Positions 8,861 to 27,581 of a stretch of DNA of 64,000 nt are shown here, piece after piece. Where the stretch lies: assembly GCA_030424845.1 (NCBI GenBank), contig JAUHWC010000002.1:186001-250000 (forward strand), in the 5' to 3' direction. Within the stretch, counting starts at the first letter, position 1; each line of letters begins with the position of its first letter. The translations under genes and the position numbers were made by a program. The notes below the pieces were generated by a model that had not been told where the DNA came from, made no database searches, and was given only the letters and a program-made list of their open reading frames with translations. This stretch comes from Alphaproteobacteria bacterium. Lineage in GTDB: Bacteria > Pseudomonadota > Alphaproteobacteria > Sphingomonadales > Sphingomonadaceae.

Positions 8861-10213
8861 CTACTTCCCGTATTTCGCGATGAACTTGGCAACCTCGTCA
8901 TACTGGCCGCCGCTGTTGCCGTATTTGGCGAAGTTGCGCGCGGTGGTGAGCCATTCCGCCGTGGTCGCCTTCACCTCCTCCAGGCTTTCCGTGAAATGCG
9001 CCATGGTGATCGGCACCTCGTCCCCCGCATCGATCGATTCCTCGATGGCGAAGTCCGTTGCGGTATCGACGAGGTTCTGGATGTCCGCACCGGAAAAGCC
9101 CGGCGTTCTTGCAGCAATCGCGCCCAGGTCCAGCGCATCGGCACCGGGCCTGCCATCCAGTTGCAGGCGCAGGATCTCTGCCCGCGCCTCGCGGTCCGGT
9201 GGAGGCACGAACAACAGCCGGTCGAACCGGCCCGAACGGCGGAAGGCAGGATCGACCGACCATGGCATGTTCGTGGCGGCAAGGATCAGCACGCCCTCGT
9301 TGTTCTGGGCAAAGCCGTCGAGTTCGGCAAGGAAGGTGGAGACCACCGCCATCTCGTGGCTGGAGGAGGCATGGCTGCGCTTGCCCGCCAGTGCCTCGAT
9401 CTCGTCAAAGAACAGCACGGCGGGGGTTTCCCGGCGGGCATCCTCGAAGATGGCGGCCAGCTTGCGTTCGGGCTCTCCCACATATTTGTCGAGCACGTCC
9501 GTCACCGGCACGTTGATGAAGCGCGCCTGGCATTCGCCAGCCGTGGCCCGGGCCAGCAGCGTCTTGCCGCATCCGGGCGGGCCGTAGAGCAACTCGCCGC
9601 CGCCCGCCTTGCGGCGGAAGCGGGCGAACAAGGCAGGCTTGCGGAAGGGCGCGATGATGCGGCGGTCGATCTGCTTCTTGACCGCATCATGACCGCCGAC
9701 ATCCCTGAAGGTGACACGGCCCGCCTCGACGAAAGAGAGGCGCGCGCGCTCCATCTCCTGTTCTTTCGTTGCGTCGCCTGGCTGCGGAGTGCCTCGCGTC
9801 GCAAGCTGGACGACATTGCTTTCCTCGCCAGCTTGCGAACGCGCCGCGAGGATGGCTTCGAGCAGCTTGGGCTGTTCCAGCGCGGGGTTGGCGTGGACGA
9901 CTTCACGATAGCGCGCTTCGGCTTCGTCCAGCACACCAGTGGCGAGCAGCGCGCCGACTTCGCTTTCCATCGCCTCGGGCAGGCCTTTGGACAGGCGCAG
10001 CGCAAGGTCGTGATAGCCTGCATCGAGTGCGGCGGCGGCCAGCCGGACAAGCTCGGGATCGGAGAGGTCGTTCTGTGAAGTCTCCTCCGCCAGATCGAGC
10101 ACCCTGGCCACGTCTTCCTTGCCGGAGCAGACATCGAGCGCCGGAACGAGCAGGCGCGGATCGCCGCTCGCGGCATGGGCGGAAAGCATCGCCTCAAGTG
10201 CAGGATTACTCAT
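8861..10213 (-). CDS. AAA+ family ATPase with N-terminal repeat-like region
   Basis: Walker A GPPGCGKT, Walker B VLFFDEIEAL, RRSGRFDR arginine-finger region; start at MSNPALEAML. Confidence 0.88.
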   Translation of the reverse strand: MSNPALEAMLSAHAASGDPRLLVPALDVCSGKEDVARVLDLAEETSQNDLSDPELVRLAAAALDAGYHDLALRLSKGLPEAMESEVGALLATGVLDEAEARYREVVHANPALEQPKLLEAILAARSQAGEESNVVQLATRGTPQPGDATKEQEMERARLSFVEAGRVTFRDVGGHDAVKKQIDRRIIAPFRKPALFARFRRKAGGGELLYGPPGCGKTLLARATAGECQARFINVPVTDVLDKYVGEPERKLAAIFEDARRETPAVLFFDEIEALAGKRSHASSSHEMAVVSTFLAELDGFAQNNEGVLILAATNMPWSVDPAFRRSGRFDRLLFVPPPDREARAEILRLQLDGRPGADALDLGAIAARTPGFSGADIQNLVDTATDFAIEESIDAGDEVPITMAHFTESLEEVKATTAEWLTTARNFAKYGNSGGQYDEVAKFIAKYGK

Positions 10214-10260
10214 GGGTTTCGATATGTAGCACGCAGCAGGGCGCGGCAAGTGGAGACACG

Positions 10261-10292
10261 AAAAAGCCCCGCCGGATCGCTCCGGCGGGGCC
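10261..10292 (-). terminator. rho-independent terminator downstream of rpoC
   Basis: gccccgccgga-tcgc-tccggcggggc hairpin, followed by T-run on the minus strand. Confidence 0.8.
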
Positions 10293-10327
10293 TTTCATGT
10301 CAGCAGACAAGCTGGTGGAAGGAGCGC

Positions 10328-14599
<4,272 letters not shown>

Positions 14600-14674
14600 G
14601 TCTCAAATTCCCTTGGGGGGATTAACAGGGGTTGGCGGGGATGGCGGCCCTGCGGAAGGGCCGCCGGACCCCTG

Positions 14675-18844
<4,170 letters not shown>

Positions 18845-19175
18845 AGGAGGAATAAGCCTCTTGCCTTGGGGCCGGCCCCTCATGCTCAAGGGCCGGACAA
18901 ATGAAATTTTCGCAAGCGGTGGGACCCGTGAGACGCCAAAACGGCCACGTCCACACAACGCCTCACCGGCGCCGCGACGCAGCCTTCATATCGGTCTCAC
19001 GGAATGTCGAAGCTTCCATCCGATTGCGCGCCCCCGCGATTGGCCCGCATTGCTCGAAGCTGTTCGACGAGGTGGGCATATAGGGAGAGGGGGACTGTGG
19101 GTCAATGGGGGGGGGGGTGTCGGCGTTTGTCCAGTGCCAATTGACACACGGCGCGGCATTGCCGAGGAGGGGGCC

Positions 19176-19400
19176 ATGAACGCCGACGTCCTCAATGCAC
19201 TTTGCCAGGCGGCAACTGAAATCCACTCGCTGTTGCAGGCAGGCAAGGGCCTTACTGTTGCCGGGGACCTCAACGCCACTGGTGACAAGCAGCTGGAACT
19301 GGACCTGGTGGCGGACCGAATCCTAGTCGAGCGGTTGTCCCAACTCGATTGCGTGCGCTTCGTCGCTTCGGAAGAAAGACCCGAACTGCTGCGCGCGGGC
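19176..19400 (+). pseudogene. fructose-1,6-bisphosphatase class I N-terminal remnant (putative)
   Basis: RBS-like gaggaggggg then MNADVLNALCQAATEIHSLLQAGKGLTVAGDLNATGDKQLELDLVADRILVERLSQLDCVRFVASEERPE, resembling FBPase-I N-terminus; the DPLDGSSN region is not recoverable downstream. Confidence 0.5.
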
Positions 19401-19653
19401 AGGAACCCCCGCGCTTTGGATCATCGTTCGTCACGCGAGAACGGGTGCATACCGGGACGCAAAAGAGCCGCACTCCAAACGCAAACCCCCGGGCCGCATG
19501 GTGTGCAGCTTCAACATAAGCGTCGCGAATATGGCGAGCGCCGCTTCCATTCTTGGCGCGATCCCCGCGCATGAATCGGTCCGGCTCGAAGCTGGCGTGT
19601 GAGGGTGCATTTAGGGGGGATGTTGGATTTGTAAAGGGGGAGTATTTCTGGTC

Positions 19654-19875
19654 CGCACGCCATCCGGCGTGCGATATCCTCGCTCACGCGGCCTGACGGC
19701 CGCATCGCTGCGGGCGCGCGGTCACGCTTGCGACGCCTGCGGCGTCGAACCAGCACACCGGTCTCTGCGTGTGGGAAGGCACGGTTGCGCCAGCAACCGC
19801 AAGGGCGGCCGCCCGCCCGCAGCGGGTGCAGCTCGCTGCACGCATAGCGAGGACGTGCAGCCGGATGGCTGCACG
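19654..19875. repeat. array of consecutive short perfect inverted repeats (hairpins)
   Basis: cgcacgc/gcgtgcg, gcggcc/ggccgc, cgacgcc/ggcgtcg, cggttgc/gcaaccg, gggcggccgccc, cccgc/gcggg, gtgcagc/gctgcac, cgtgcagcc/ggctgcacg in about 220 bp. Confidence 0.8.
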
Positions 19876-19984
19876 GAAAACAATAAACGTCATATCGTTT
19901 TTCAATATTATTGATTGACAATAAATCGAATCGGCTGTAGCTGCGGATTATCGATAAACAATATGTCATTTAAAGGAGATCGAT

Positions 19985-20116
19985 ATGACCCGTTTTGCCA
20001 ACCATGCGTTCGCCGTCGCCGCCGCGCTGTTTCTCACCCTCGGATCGATCGGCACGATCGTGACTGTGCCAGCCGCTCAGGCGCACAGCGCCATCGCTCC
20101 GACCGAACTTGCCTAA
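19985..20116 (+). CDS. small secreted/membrane peptide (43 aa) with signal-peptide-like N-terminus
   Basis: AAAGGAG RBS; MTRFANHAFAVAAALFLTLGSIGTIVTVPAAQAHSAIAPTELA*; AQA cleavage motif; just upstream of DUF2975 gene. Confidence 0.55.
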   Translation: MTRFANHAFAVAAALFLTLGSIGTIVTVPAAQAHSAIAPTELA

Positions 20117-20137
20117 ACCACAACCAAGGGGATCACC

Positions 20138-20668
20138 ATGACCGCCAAAAGCTCGCTTGGCCTTGTCCGTGTCGCCAAGCTCTTCAACATTGTCGCCATG
20201 TTCCTTATTGCGATTGGATGGGTTGTCCCGATCCTCGCAGTCGCGATGCATATCCTCATTCTTTTCGCCAACAATCTCGGCTATGGCGGCGACCTAATAT
20301 TTGACGATTGGCAGGAGGCAGGGCCGCTCCTGATCGCTTTCTTGATCTGCTTCCCGATGTATTTCTTTTTCAAACGGCTGGGCGCTATCATTGATAGTGC
20401 AACCGGCAGTGACATCTTCTCGACCGACAACGCCGACAATCTTCAAGCCATGGCCTGGTTTCTTTTCGCGTCACAAGCGGCCATCACGCTCGCAACAGCC
20501 TGGAACTTCATCTGGATCGAAAGCTCTGATGAAGATGCGATATGGGATAACTCGATCGAACTGGCCCTGACGTTCCCGTATTATCTCATGGTGGTTGTCC
20601 TGTTCATCCTGGCCGGAGTCTTCCGCCACGGCGCCGCAATGCGCGACGATCTCGAAGGGACCGTGTGA
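20138..20668 (+). CDS. DUF2975-like integral membrane protein
   Basis: 176 aa, multi-TM; followed directly by a YozG-type HTH gene, the usual neighbour of DUF2975. Confidence 0.65.
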   Translation: MTAKSSLGLVRVAKLFNIVAMFLIAIGWVVPILAVAMHILILFANNLGYGGDLIFDDWQEAGPLLIAFLICFPMYFFFKRLGAIIDSATGSDIFSTDNADNLQAMAWFLFASQAAITLATAWNFIWIESSDEDAIWDNSIELALTFPYYLMVVVLFILAGVFRHGAAMRDDLEGTV

Positions 20669-20697
20669 TGCCTGCTGATGATGAAGGAGCAACGATC

Positions 20698-20895
20698 ATG
20701 GTCAAACTCGACGACCTGCTGCACGACCGCCGCATGACCCTGACCGAACTGGCAGACCGCGTGGGTCTGACCCTCGCCAACCTCTCGATCCTCAAGACCG
20801 GCAAGGCCAAGGCGATCCGCTTCTCCACCCTCGCCGCGATCTGCCGCGAACTGGAGTGCCAGCCGGGGGACTTGCTGAGCTACCAGACGGACTGA
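20698..20895 (+). CDS. helix-turn-helix transcriptional regulator (Xre / YozG-like)
   Basis: MVKLDDLLHDRRMTLTELADRVGLTLANLSILKTGKAKAIRFSTLAAICRELECQPGDLLSYQTD; RBS aaggag. Confidence 0.85.
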   Translation: MVKLDDLLHDRRMTLTELADRVGLTLANLSILKTGKAKAIRFSTLAAICRELECQPGDLLSYQTD

Positions 20896-20903
20896 CAAAG
20901 GAT

Positions 20904-20989
20904 CGTCATTGCGAACGGAGCGAAGCAATCCAGAGCGTCCGAACGAAATGGCTCTGGATTGCTTCGTCGCTTCACTCCTCGCAACGACG
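20904..20989. repeat. dispersed palindromic repeat of the type that translates as CHERSEAIQ
   Basis: cgtcattgcgaacggagcgaagcaatccagagc ... gctctggattgcttcgtcgcttcactcctcgcaacgacg inverted arms. Confidence 0.8.
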
Positions 20990-21277
20990 ACAAGCGCGCT
21001 TTTGGGTTGACCTTTGGAACGATTCAGCTATCTGCGCGCCCCGACCGCTCTTGAGTGGTCATCCGTCCGAGACAGTTGGTGACCGGAATTTGCCGGTCTT
21101 AATTTCCAGCCTAGACGGGGAAAAGAGATTACTCGCGGTGGCCATCTGCCATCGTTTCGCACGTTTGGCGTGCACTCCTTCCCCATCAACGGACTCGTCC
21201 CTGTCGCATGAGCGGCATGGCAACTTGAGCCGGTCGTTCGCACCAATACGCGAGCGGCCATAGTGAAGGAGTACGGC

Positions 21278-21793
21278 ATGGATCGTTCGCAGAAAGCCGA
21301 TGCGGTCGCCCAGCTGAACGCAGTGTTCAACGAGGTTGGCGTGGTGGTTGTCACCCGCAATCTCGGCCTGTCGGTGGAGCAGTCCACTGACCTGCGGAAC
21401 AAGATGCGCGAAGCAGGTGCGTCCTACAAGGTTGCGAAGAACCGTCTCGCCAAGCTCGCCCTGAAGGACACCGATTACGCCGGGATCGAAGAGTTTCTCT
21501 CCGGCCCGACCGGTCTGGCCTGGTCGGAAGACCCGGTCGCAGCTGCAAAGGCTGCTGTCGAGTTCGCCAAGACGAACGCCAAGCTGGAAATCGTCGGTGG
21601 TTCGATGGGTTCGCAGGTTCTCGACGAAGCAGGTGTGAAGGCCCTCGCCTCCATGCCCAGCCTCGACGAACTGCGTGGCAAGATCGTGGGTCTCGTCAAC
21701 GCGCCGGCAACCAAGGTTGCCCAGCTCGTCAACGCCCCGGCTGCCAAGCTTGCCCGTGTCTTCGGTGCCTATGGCGCCAAGGACGCTGCGTAA
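21278..21793 (+). CDS. rplJ: 50S ribosomal protein L10
   Basis: [62 protein letters not shown]. Confidence 0.97.
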   Translation: MDRSQKADAVAQLNAVFNEVGVVVVTRNLGLSVEQSTDLRNKMREAGASYKVAKNRLAKLALKDTDYAGIEEFLSGPTGLAWSEDPVAAAKAAVEFAKTNAKLEIVGGSMGSQVLDEAGVKALASMPSLDELRGKIVGLVNAPATKVAQLVNAPAAKLARVFGAYGAKDAA

Positions 21794-21867
21794 CAGACGT
21801 TTCTCGCATTCGAGACGAAACATCATGGGGCGCAATCTGCCCCGCCTAAATTTTGGAGTGTTACATC

Positions 21868-22248
21868 ATGGCTGATATTGCCAAGCTTGTTGAAGATCTG
21901 TCGGCGCTGACCGTCATGGAAGCCGCTGAACTGGCCAAGGCCCTGGAAGAAGCATGGGGCGTTTCCGCTGCAGCAGCTGTTGCTGTTGCCGGCCCGGCTG
22001 CCGGTGGCGGCGATGCCGGTGGCGCAGCTGAAGAAAAGGACGAATTCGACGTCATCCTGACCGGCGACGGCGGCAAGAAGATCCAGGTGATCAAGGAAGT
22101 CCGCGCCATCACCGGCCTGGGCCTCACCGAAGCCAAGGCTCTCGTCGAAGGCGCCCCGAAGGCGCTGAAGGAAGGCGTGAACAAGGCAGAAGCCGAAGAA
22201 ATCAAGGGCAAGATCGAAGCAGCCGGCGGCACCGTCGAACTGAAGTAA
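21868..22248 (+). CDS. rplL: 50S ribosomal protein L7/L12
   Basis: [32 protein letters not shown]...[35 protein letters not shown]. Confidence 0.98.
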   Translation: MADIAKLVEDLSALTVMEAAELAKALEEAWGVSAAAAVAVAGPAAGGGDAGGAAEEKDEFDVILTGDGGKKIQVIKEVRAITGLGLTEAKALVEGAPKALKEGVNKAEAEEIKGKIEAAGGTVELK

Positions 22249-22280
22249 TCTTGGCCTGCCGATTTCGGCAGACGAAAAAG

Positions 22281-22317
22281 AAGGGCGGCATCTCCGACTG
22301 GAGGTGCCGCCCTTTCT
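22281..22317 (+). terminator. rho-independent terminator downstream of rplL
   Basis: aagggcggcatctcc-gact-ggaggtgccgccctttctt. Confidence 0.8.
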
Positions 22318-22369
22318 TGTTGGCGTTGGATCGGCTGGGCCGGGAATCCGGCCGAGCGCAGCCCGCGCC

Positions 22370-22921
22370 TTACAGCGTCTTGAGGTAGTCGATGATCGCC
22401 TTGCGCTGCGCGGCATCCAGCGGACCGACTGCCATCGTGGTGCCGGGAACGACGCCCGACGGATTGGCGAGGTAGCGATCGAGGTTGGCCTCGTTCCAGG
22501 TCAGGCCCGAGTTGCGCATGCCATCGGTGTAGGAAAAACCGGAAACGGCAGCAGCACGGCGGCCGAACACGCCGGCCAGCGAGGGGCCGATACCGTTCTG
22601 GCCGGGCTGCACGGCATGGCAGACCTGGCATTGGGTGAAGGATGCCGGCGGTCCGGCGGGCGCGGCAGCAACCGTGGCAGTAGGCGTGGGTGTGGGCGTG
22701 GCTTCCGCTTCAGGCTCTTCAGCCCCCTCTTCGGCGGCCGCATCTTCACCTTCGGCATCTTCGGATGCAGCGTCTTCGCCTTCTGCTTCCGTAGTATCCA
22801 CTTCCATAGCTTCCTCTGCTTCTGCGGCGGCTACATCATCGGCTTCCTCTTCCGGGCCACCGCAAGCGGCAAGCGCCAGGGCAAGGGCGGAAACGGCGAC
22901 AAGGTGACGGTTGGTACGCAT
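22370..22921 (-). CDS. c-type cytochrome lipoprotein with acidic low-complexity linker
   Basis: Lipobox LALAACGG; Glu/Ala/Asp-rich segment; CQVCHAV haem-binding motif; ...GTTMAVGPLDAAQRKAIIDYLKTL. Confidence 0.8.
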   Translation of the reverse strand: MRTNRHLVAVSALALALAACGGPEEEADDVAAAEAEEAMEVDTTEAEGEDAASEDAEGEDAAAEEGAEEPEAEATPTPTPTATVAAAPAGPPASFTQCQVCHAVQPGQNGIGPSLAGVFGRRAAAVSGFSYTDGMRNSGLTWNEANLDRYLANPSGVVPGTTMAVGPLDAAQRKAIIDYLKTL

Positions 22922-23126
22922 GATTACTCGCTCCACTCGGAAATGCTCGGCGGCGCTCCTAACCCCGCCGGACGCAAAGGGGAAGAGCCTTTGCCACATG
23001 TCCTGCCGGGCGCGAAAAGCTGTGGCCTGATGGCCGCAGGCAGCAAAGGAAATTTCATTCGCAACCATTCCGGCCTTCCCGGCGATCCACGCCGCGCCTA
23101 TCCGGGCCGGCTTTTTCGAGCACGTG

Positions 23127-24527
23127 ATGAGACCGGTTGCGCATCCCCGCCCGCTCGGCTGGAAGGCCGAATGCATCGAGACCCTGCGCCTGTCGGGGCC
23201 GCTGGCGGCTGCCAATCTGCTGCAGATGCTGACTTATGCGGTGGACGTGATGTTCATCGCCCGGTTAGGGGCCAGGGAACTGGCGGCATCCTCTCTTGCC
23301 ATCGCCGTCTTCGCCATCATGCTCTCGGCACTGAGCGGGCTGATGAGCGCGCTCTCGCCCATTGCCGCGGCGGAACTCGGGGCCCGCGCACCCGCCTTGC
23401 GCCCGATCCGCCGAACCGTGCGCATGTCGCTGTGGCTGGCGGTTGGCGTTTCCGCGCTGGGCATATTCCTGTGCTCGCAAGCCGAAGCGATCATGCTCGC
23501 GACCGGGCAGGACCCGGCCATAGCCGCGCTGGCCGATCGGTATCTTGCGATCCTCATGTGGTCGATCCTGCCTATGGCGATGGCCATGGCCCTGCGCAAC
23601 TTCGTGTCCACGCTGGGCAGGCCGTTGTACGCCACCATGATCACCGCATTGGCAGTGGTGGTGAACGCACTGGCGAACTACGCTCTGATATTCGGTAATT
23701 TCGGAGCCCCCGCGCTGGGCCTGGAAGGTGCGGCGATCGCCACGGTCATCTCCACCACGACGGTGCTGTTCGCCTATATATTGGCGATCCGCATCGATCC
23801 GCGGCTGCACCGCTACCACATATTCGGCTTCTTCTGGCGGCCGGACTGGCAACGGCTGTCGGAGCTGCTGCGCATCGGCATCCCCATCGCCTTTACCGTT
23901 ATGGCCGAAGGGGGAGTCTTTGCCGCCGCCGCGTTCCTGATGGGCCTGTTCGGGCCCGAACAGCTGGCAGCTCACACGCTTGCGATCCAGCTCGCGGCGC
24001 TTGCCTTCATGATCCCGGCCGGCGTCAGCCAGGCGGCCACGATCCGCGTGGGCTACTTCTTCGGTGCGCGCGAGCCCGAAGGGATTCGCCAGGCCGGCTG
24101 GTCAGCCATTGCGATCGGCACATGCTTCATGGCCTTCTCCGCCAGCGTCATGGTCATGGCGCCGGACTTGCTGTTCGGACTTTATCTGGACACCGGCAAT
24201 CCGGCGAGTGCAGCGGTACTCGGCTTTGCGCTCAACTACGTGGTGATCTGCGCGGCCTTCCAGCTCTTCGATGGCCTGCAGGTCGTGTGCGTCGGGGTCC
24301 TGCGCGGCTTGAAGGATACCCGCGTGCCGATGTGGATCGCGATCTTTTCCTACTGGGTGCCGGGCTTCGGCCTTGCTGCCGGCCTGGGACTTGGCACTCC
24401 GCTTGCCGATATCGGCGTATGGATCGGCCTTGCCGCGGGCCTCACCTGCGCCGCCCTCCTGCTGCTGACCCGCTGGCACCGGCGCGAGGCGCTTGGCCTT
24501 ACCGCAAGGGCAGCATTGGGCGCGTAA
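23127..24527 (+). CDS. MATE family efflux transporter
   Basis: MRPVAHPRPLGWKAECIETLRLSGPLAAANLLQMLTYAVDVMFIARLGARELAASSLA; about 12 hydrophobic segments. Confidence 0.88.
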   Translation: MRPVAHPRPLGWKAECIETLRLSGPLAAANLLQMLTYAVDVMFIARLGARELAASSLAIAVFAIMLSALSGLMSALSPIAAAELGARAPALRPIRRTVRMSLWLAVGVSALGIFLCSQAEAIMLATGQDPAIAALADRYLAILMWSILPMAMAMALRNFVSTLGRPLYATMITALAVVVNALANYALIFGNFGAPALGLEGAAIATVISTTTVLFAYILAIRIDPRLHRYHIFGFFWRPDWQRLSELLRIGIPIAFTVMAEGGVFAAAAFLMGLFGPEQLAAHTLAIQLAALAFMIPAGVSQAATIRVGYFFGAREPEGIRQAGWSAIAIGTCFMAFSASVMVMAPDLLFGLYLDTGNPASAAVLGFALNYVVICAAFQLFDGLQVVCVGVLRGLKDTRVPMWIAIFSYWVPGFGLAAGLGLGTPLADIGVWIGLAAGLTCAALLLLTRWHRREALGLTARAALGA

Positions 24528-24583
24528 AAATTTTCGCCGTCACCTGTTGACTCATGTGCGGCCCGCCCCCATCTGCGCCGCCG

Positions 24584-24610
24584 TTGGCACTCTTGAGAGG
24601 AGAGTGCCAA
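24584..24610 (+). promoter_or_regulatory. CIRCE element (HrcA operator) upstream of groES
   Basis: TTGGCACTC-N9-GAGTGCCAA. Confidence 0.92.
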
Positions 24611-24649
24611 GTCAGACAACCACTCAAGCTTTAGGAAGAGGTCGTTACT

Positions 24650-24937
24650 ATGGCATTCCGTCCGCTGCATGACCGTGTTCTGGTCCGTCGCCTCGAAGCC
24701 GAGGAAAAGACCGCCGGTGGCATCATCATTCCCGACAGCGCCAAGGAAAAGCCCAGCGAGGGCGAAATCGTTGCCGTGGGCGACGGCGCCCGTGACGACG
24801 ATGGCGATCGTATCCCCATGGACGTCAAGGTTGGCGACCGCGTGCTGTTCGGCAAGTGGTCCGGCACCGAGGTGAAGATCAACGGTGAAGAACTGATCAT
24901 CATGAAGGAAAGCGACATCATGGGTGTGATGGGCTGA
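24650..24937 (+). CDS. groES: co-chaperonin GroES
   Basis: [44 protein letters not shown]. Confidence 0.98.
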   Translation: MAFRPLHDRVLVRRLEAEEKTAGGIIIPDSAKEKPSEGEIVAVGDGARDDDGDRIPMDVKVGDRVLFGKWSGTEVKINGEELIIMKESDIMGVMG

Positions 24938-24954
24938 TCGCCCCACGCTTTTGA

Positions 24955-26643
<1,689 letters not shown>

Positions 26644-26665
26644 GCCTTTCGTCCACGACCGAGAG

Positions 26666-26704
26666 AAAAAGGGGCCGGGAGGAGCGATCCTCCCGGCCCT
26701 TTTT
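26666..26704 (+). terminator. terminator downstream of groEL
   Basis: aaaaaggggccgggagga-gcga-tcctcccggccctttttg. Confidence 0.85.
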
Positions 26705-26768
26705 GATTGCAGGCCCATCCGATCCTCGCGGATTTGAGATTTGCGTTCAAATCGGTATCCTCCTGTTC

Positions 26769-27524
26769 ATGCAGGAGGAAGTCGAAACACCGGCCCGCCC
26801 GCAACCCGCCGGCGAGGAGCGATACGAACGCCCCAGGCAATCGCTGTCCGTTCGCATCGGGCGCAAGCTTCGCCGCCCGGTCAATGGGTTCCTCGAAGGC
26901 CAGTCACTTGTCGGCAATGATCCGGTTCTGCCTGCCGATATCCTGCCCCAGCTCGCCCCGCTGGTGCCGCAATGGCAGGACTTCCGGCGCGAAGCGGAGG
27001 ACCTCCTGCGACAGCGCCAGAGCGTCCCGGCCTTCGGCAAGATCTCTCCCGATCACCGCCGCATTGCCAGTGACGGGAAATGGAAGAGCCTGTTCCTCAC
27101 CGGCTATGGCTACCGGGCAGAGAAGAACCATGCGCAGGTCCCGCGCATCAGCGCCGCGATCGAGGGCATGGACGGGCTTGTCACCGCATTTCTGTCGATC
27201 ATGGAACCGGGTATCCACGTGCCCAGCCACCGCGGGCTGACCAAGGGCTGGCTCAATTGCCATTTGCCGCTGGTCCTGCCCAGGGGCGAAGGGCAATGCG
27301 CAATCGAGATCGCTGGCCGGACCTACCATTGGCGCGAAGGAGAATGGCTGGTCTTCGACGAGACCTTTGTCCAAAAGGTCTGGAACACCACGAAAGAACC
27401 GCGCGTGGTGCTGTTCCTGCAGGTGCGCCGCCCGATGCGCTGGCCGGGAAGGCTGCTATCCGGGCTGATCTACCGGATGATCCGCCGTTCCCGCTTCGTG
27501 CAGGATGTCAGGAAACGCTTGTGA
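26769..27524 (+). CDS. aspartyl/asparaginyl beta-hydroxylase family protein
   Basis: ...GIHVPSHRGLTKGWLNCHLPLVLP...EIAGRTYHWREGEWLVFDETFVQKVWNTTKEPRVVLFLQVRRPM. Confidence 0.75.
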   Translation: MQEEVETPARPQPAGEERYERPRQSLSVRIGRKLRRPVNGFLEGQSLVGNDPVLPADILPQLAPLVPQWQDFRREAEDLLRQRQSVPAFGKISPDHRRIASDGKWKSLFLTGYGYRAEKNHAQVPRISAAIEGMDGLVTAFLSIMEPGIHVPSHRGLTKGWLNCHLPLVLPRGEGQCAIEIAGRTYHWREGEWLVFDETFVQKVWNTTKEPRVVLFLQVRRPMRWPGRLLSGLIYRMIRRSRFVQDVRKRL

Positions 27525-27581
27525 CACGCGGCCATTGGGCTAGTCTTTCCGCCACCTAGAGGAGTTGGGGGAGAATTCATC

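Noticed and set aside
19669-19914. 81 aa ORF over the hairpin array (and 73 aa ORF on the opposite strand)
   Set aside because: Sequence is dominated by the inverted repeats and both strands are open; consistent with a spurious ORF.
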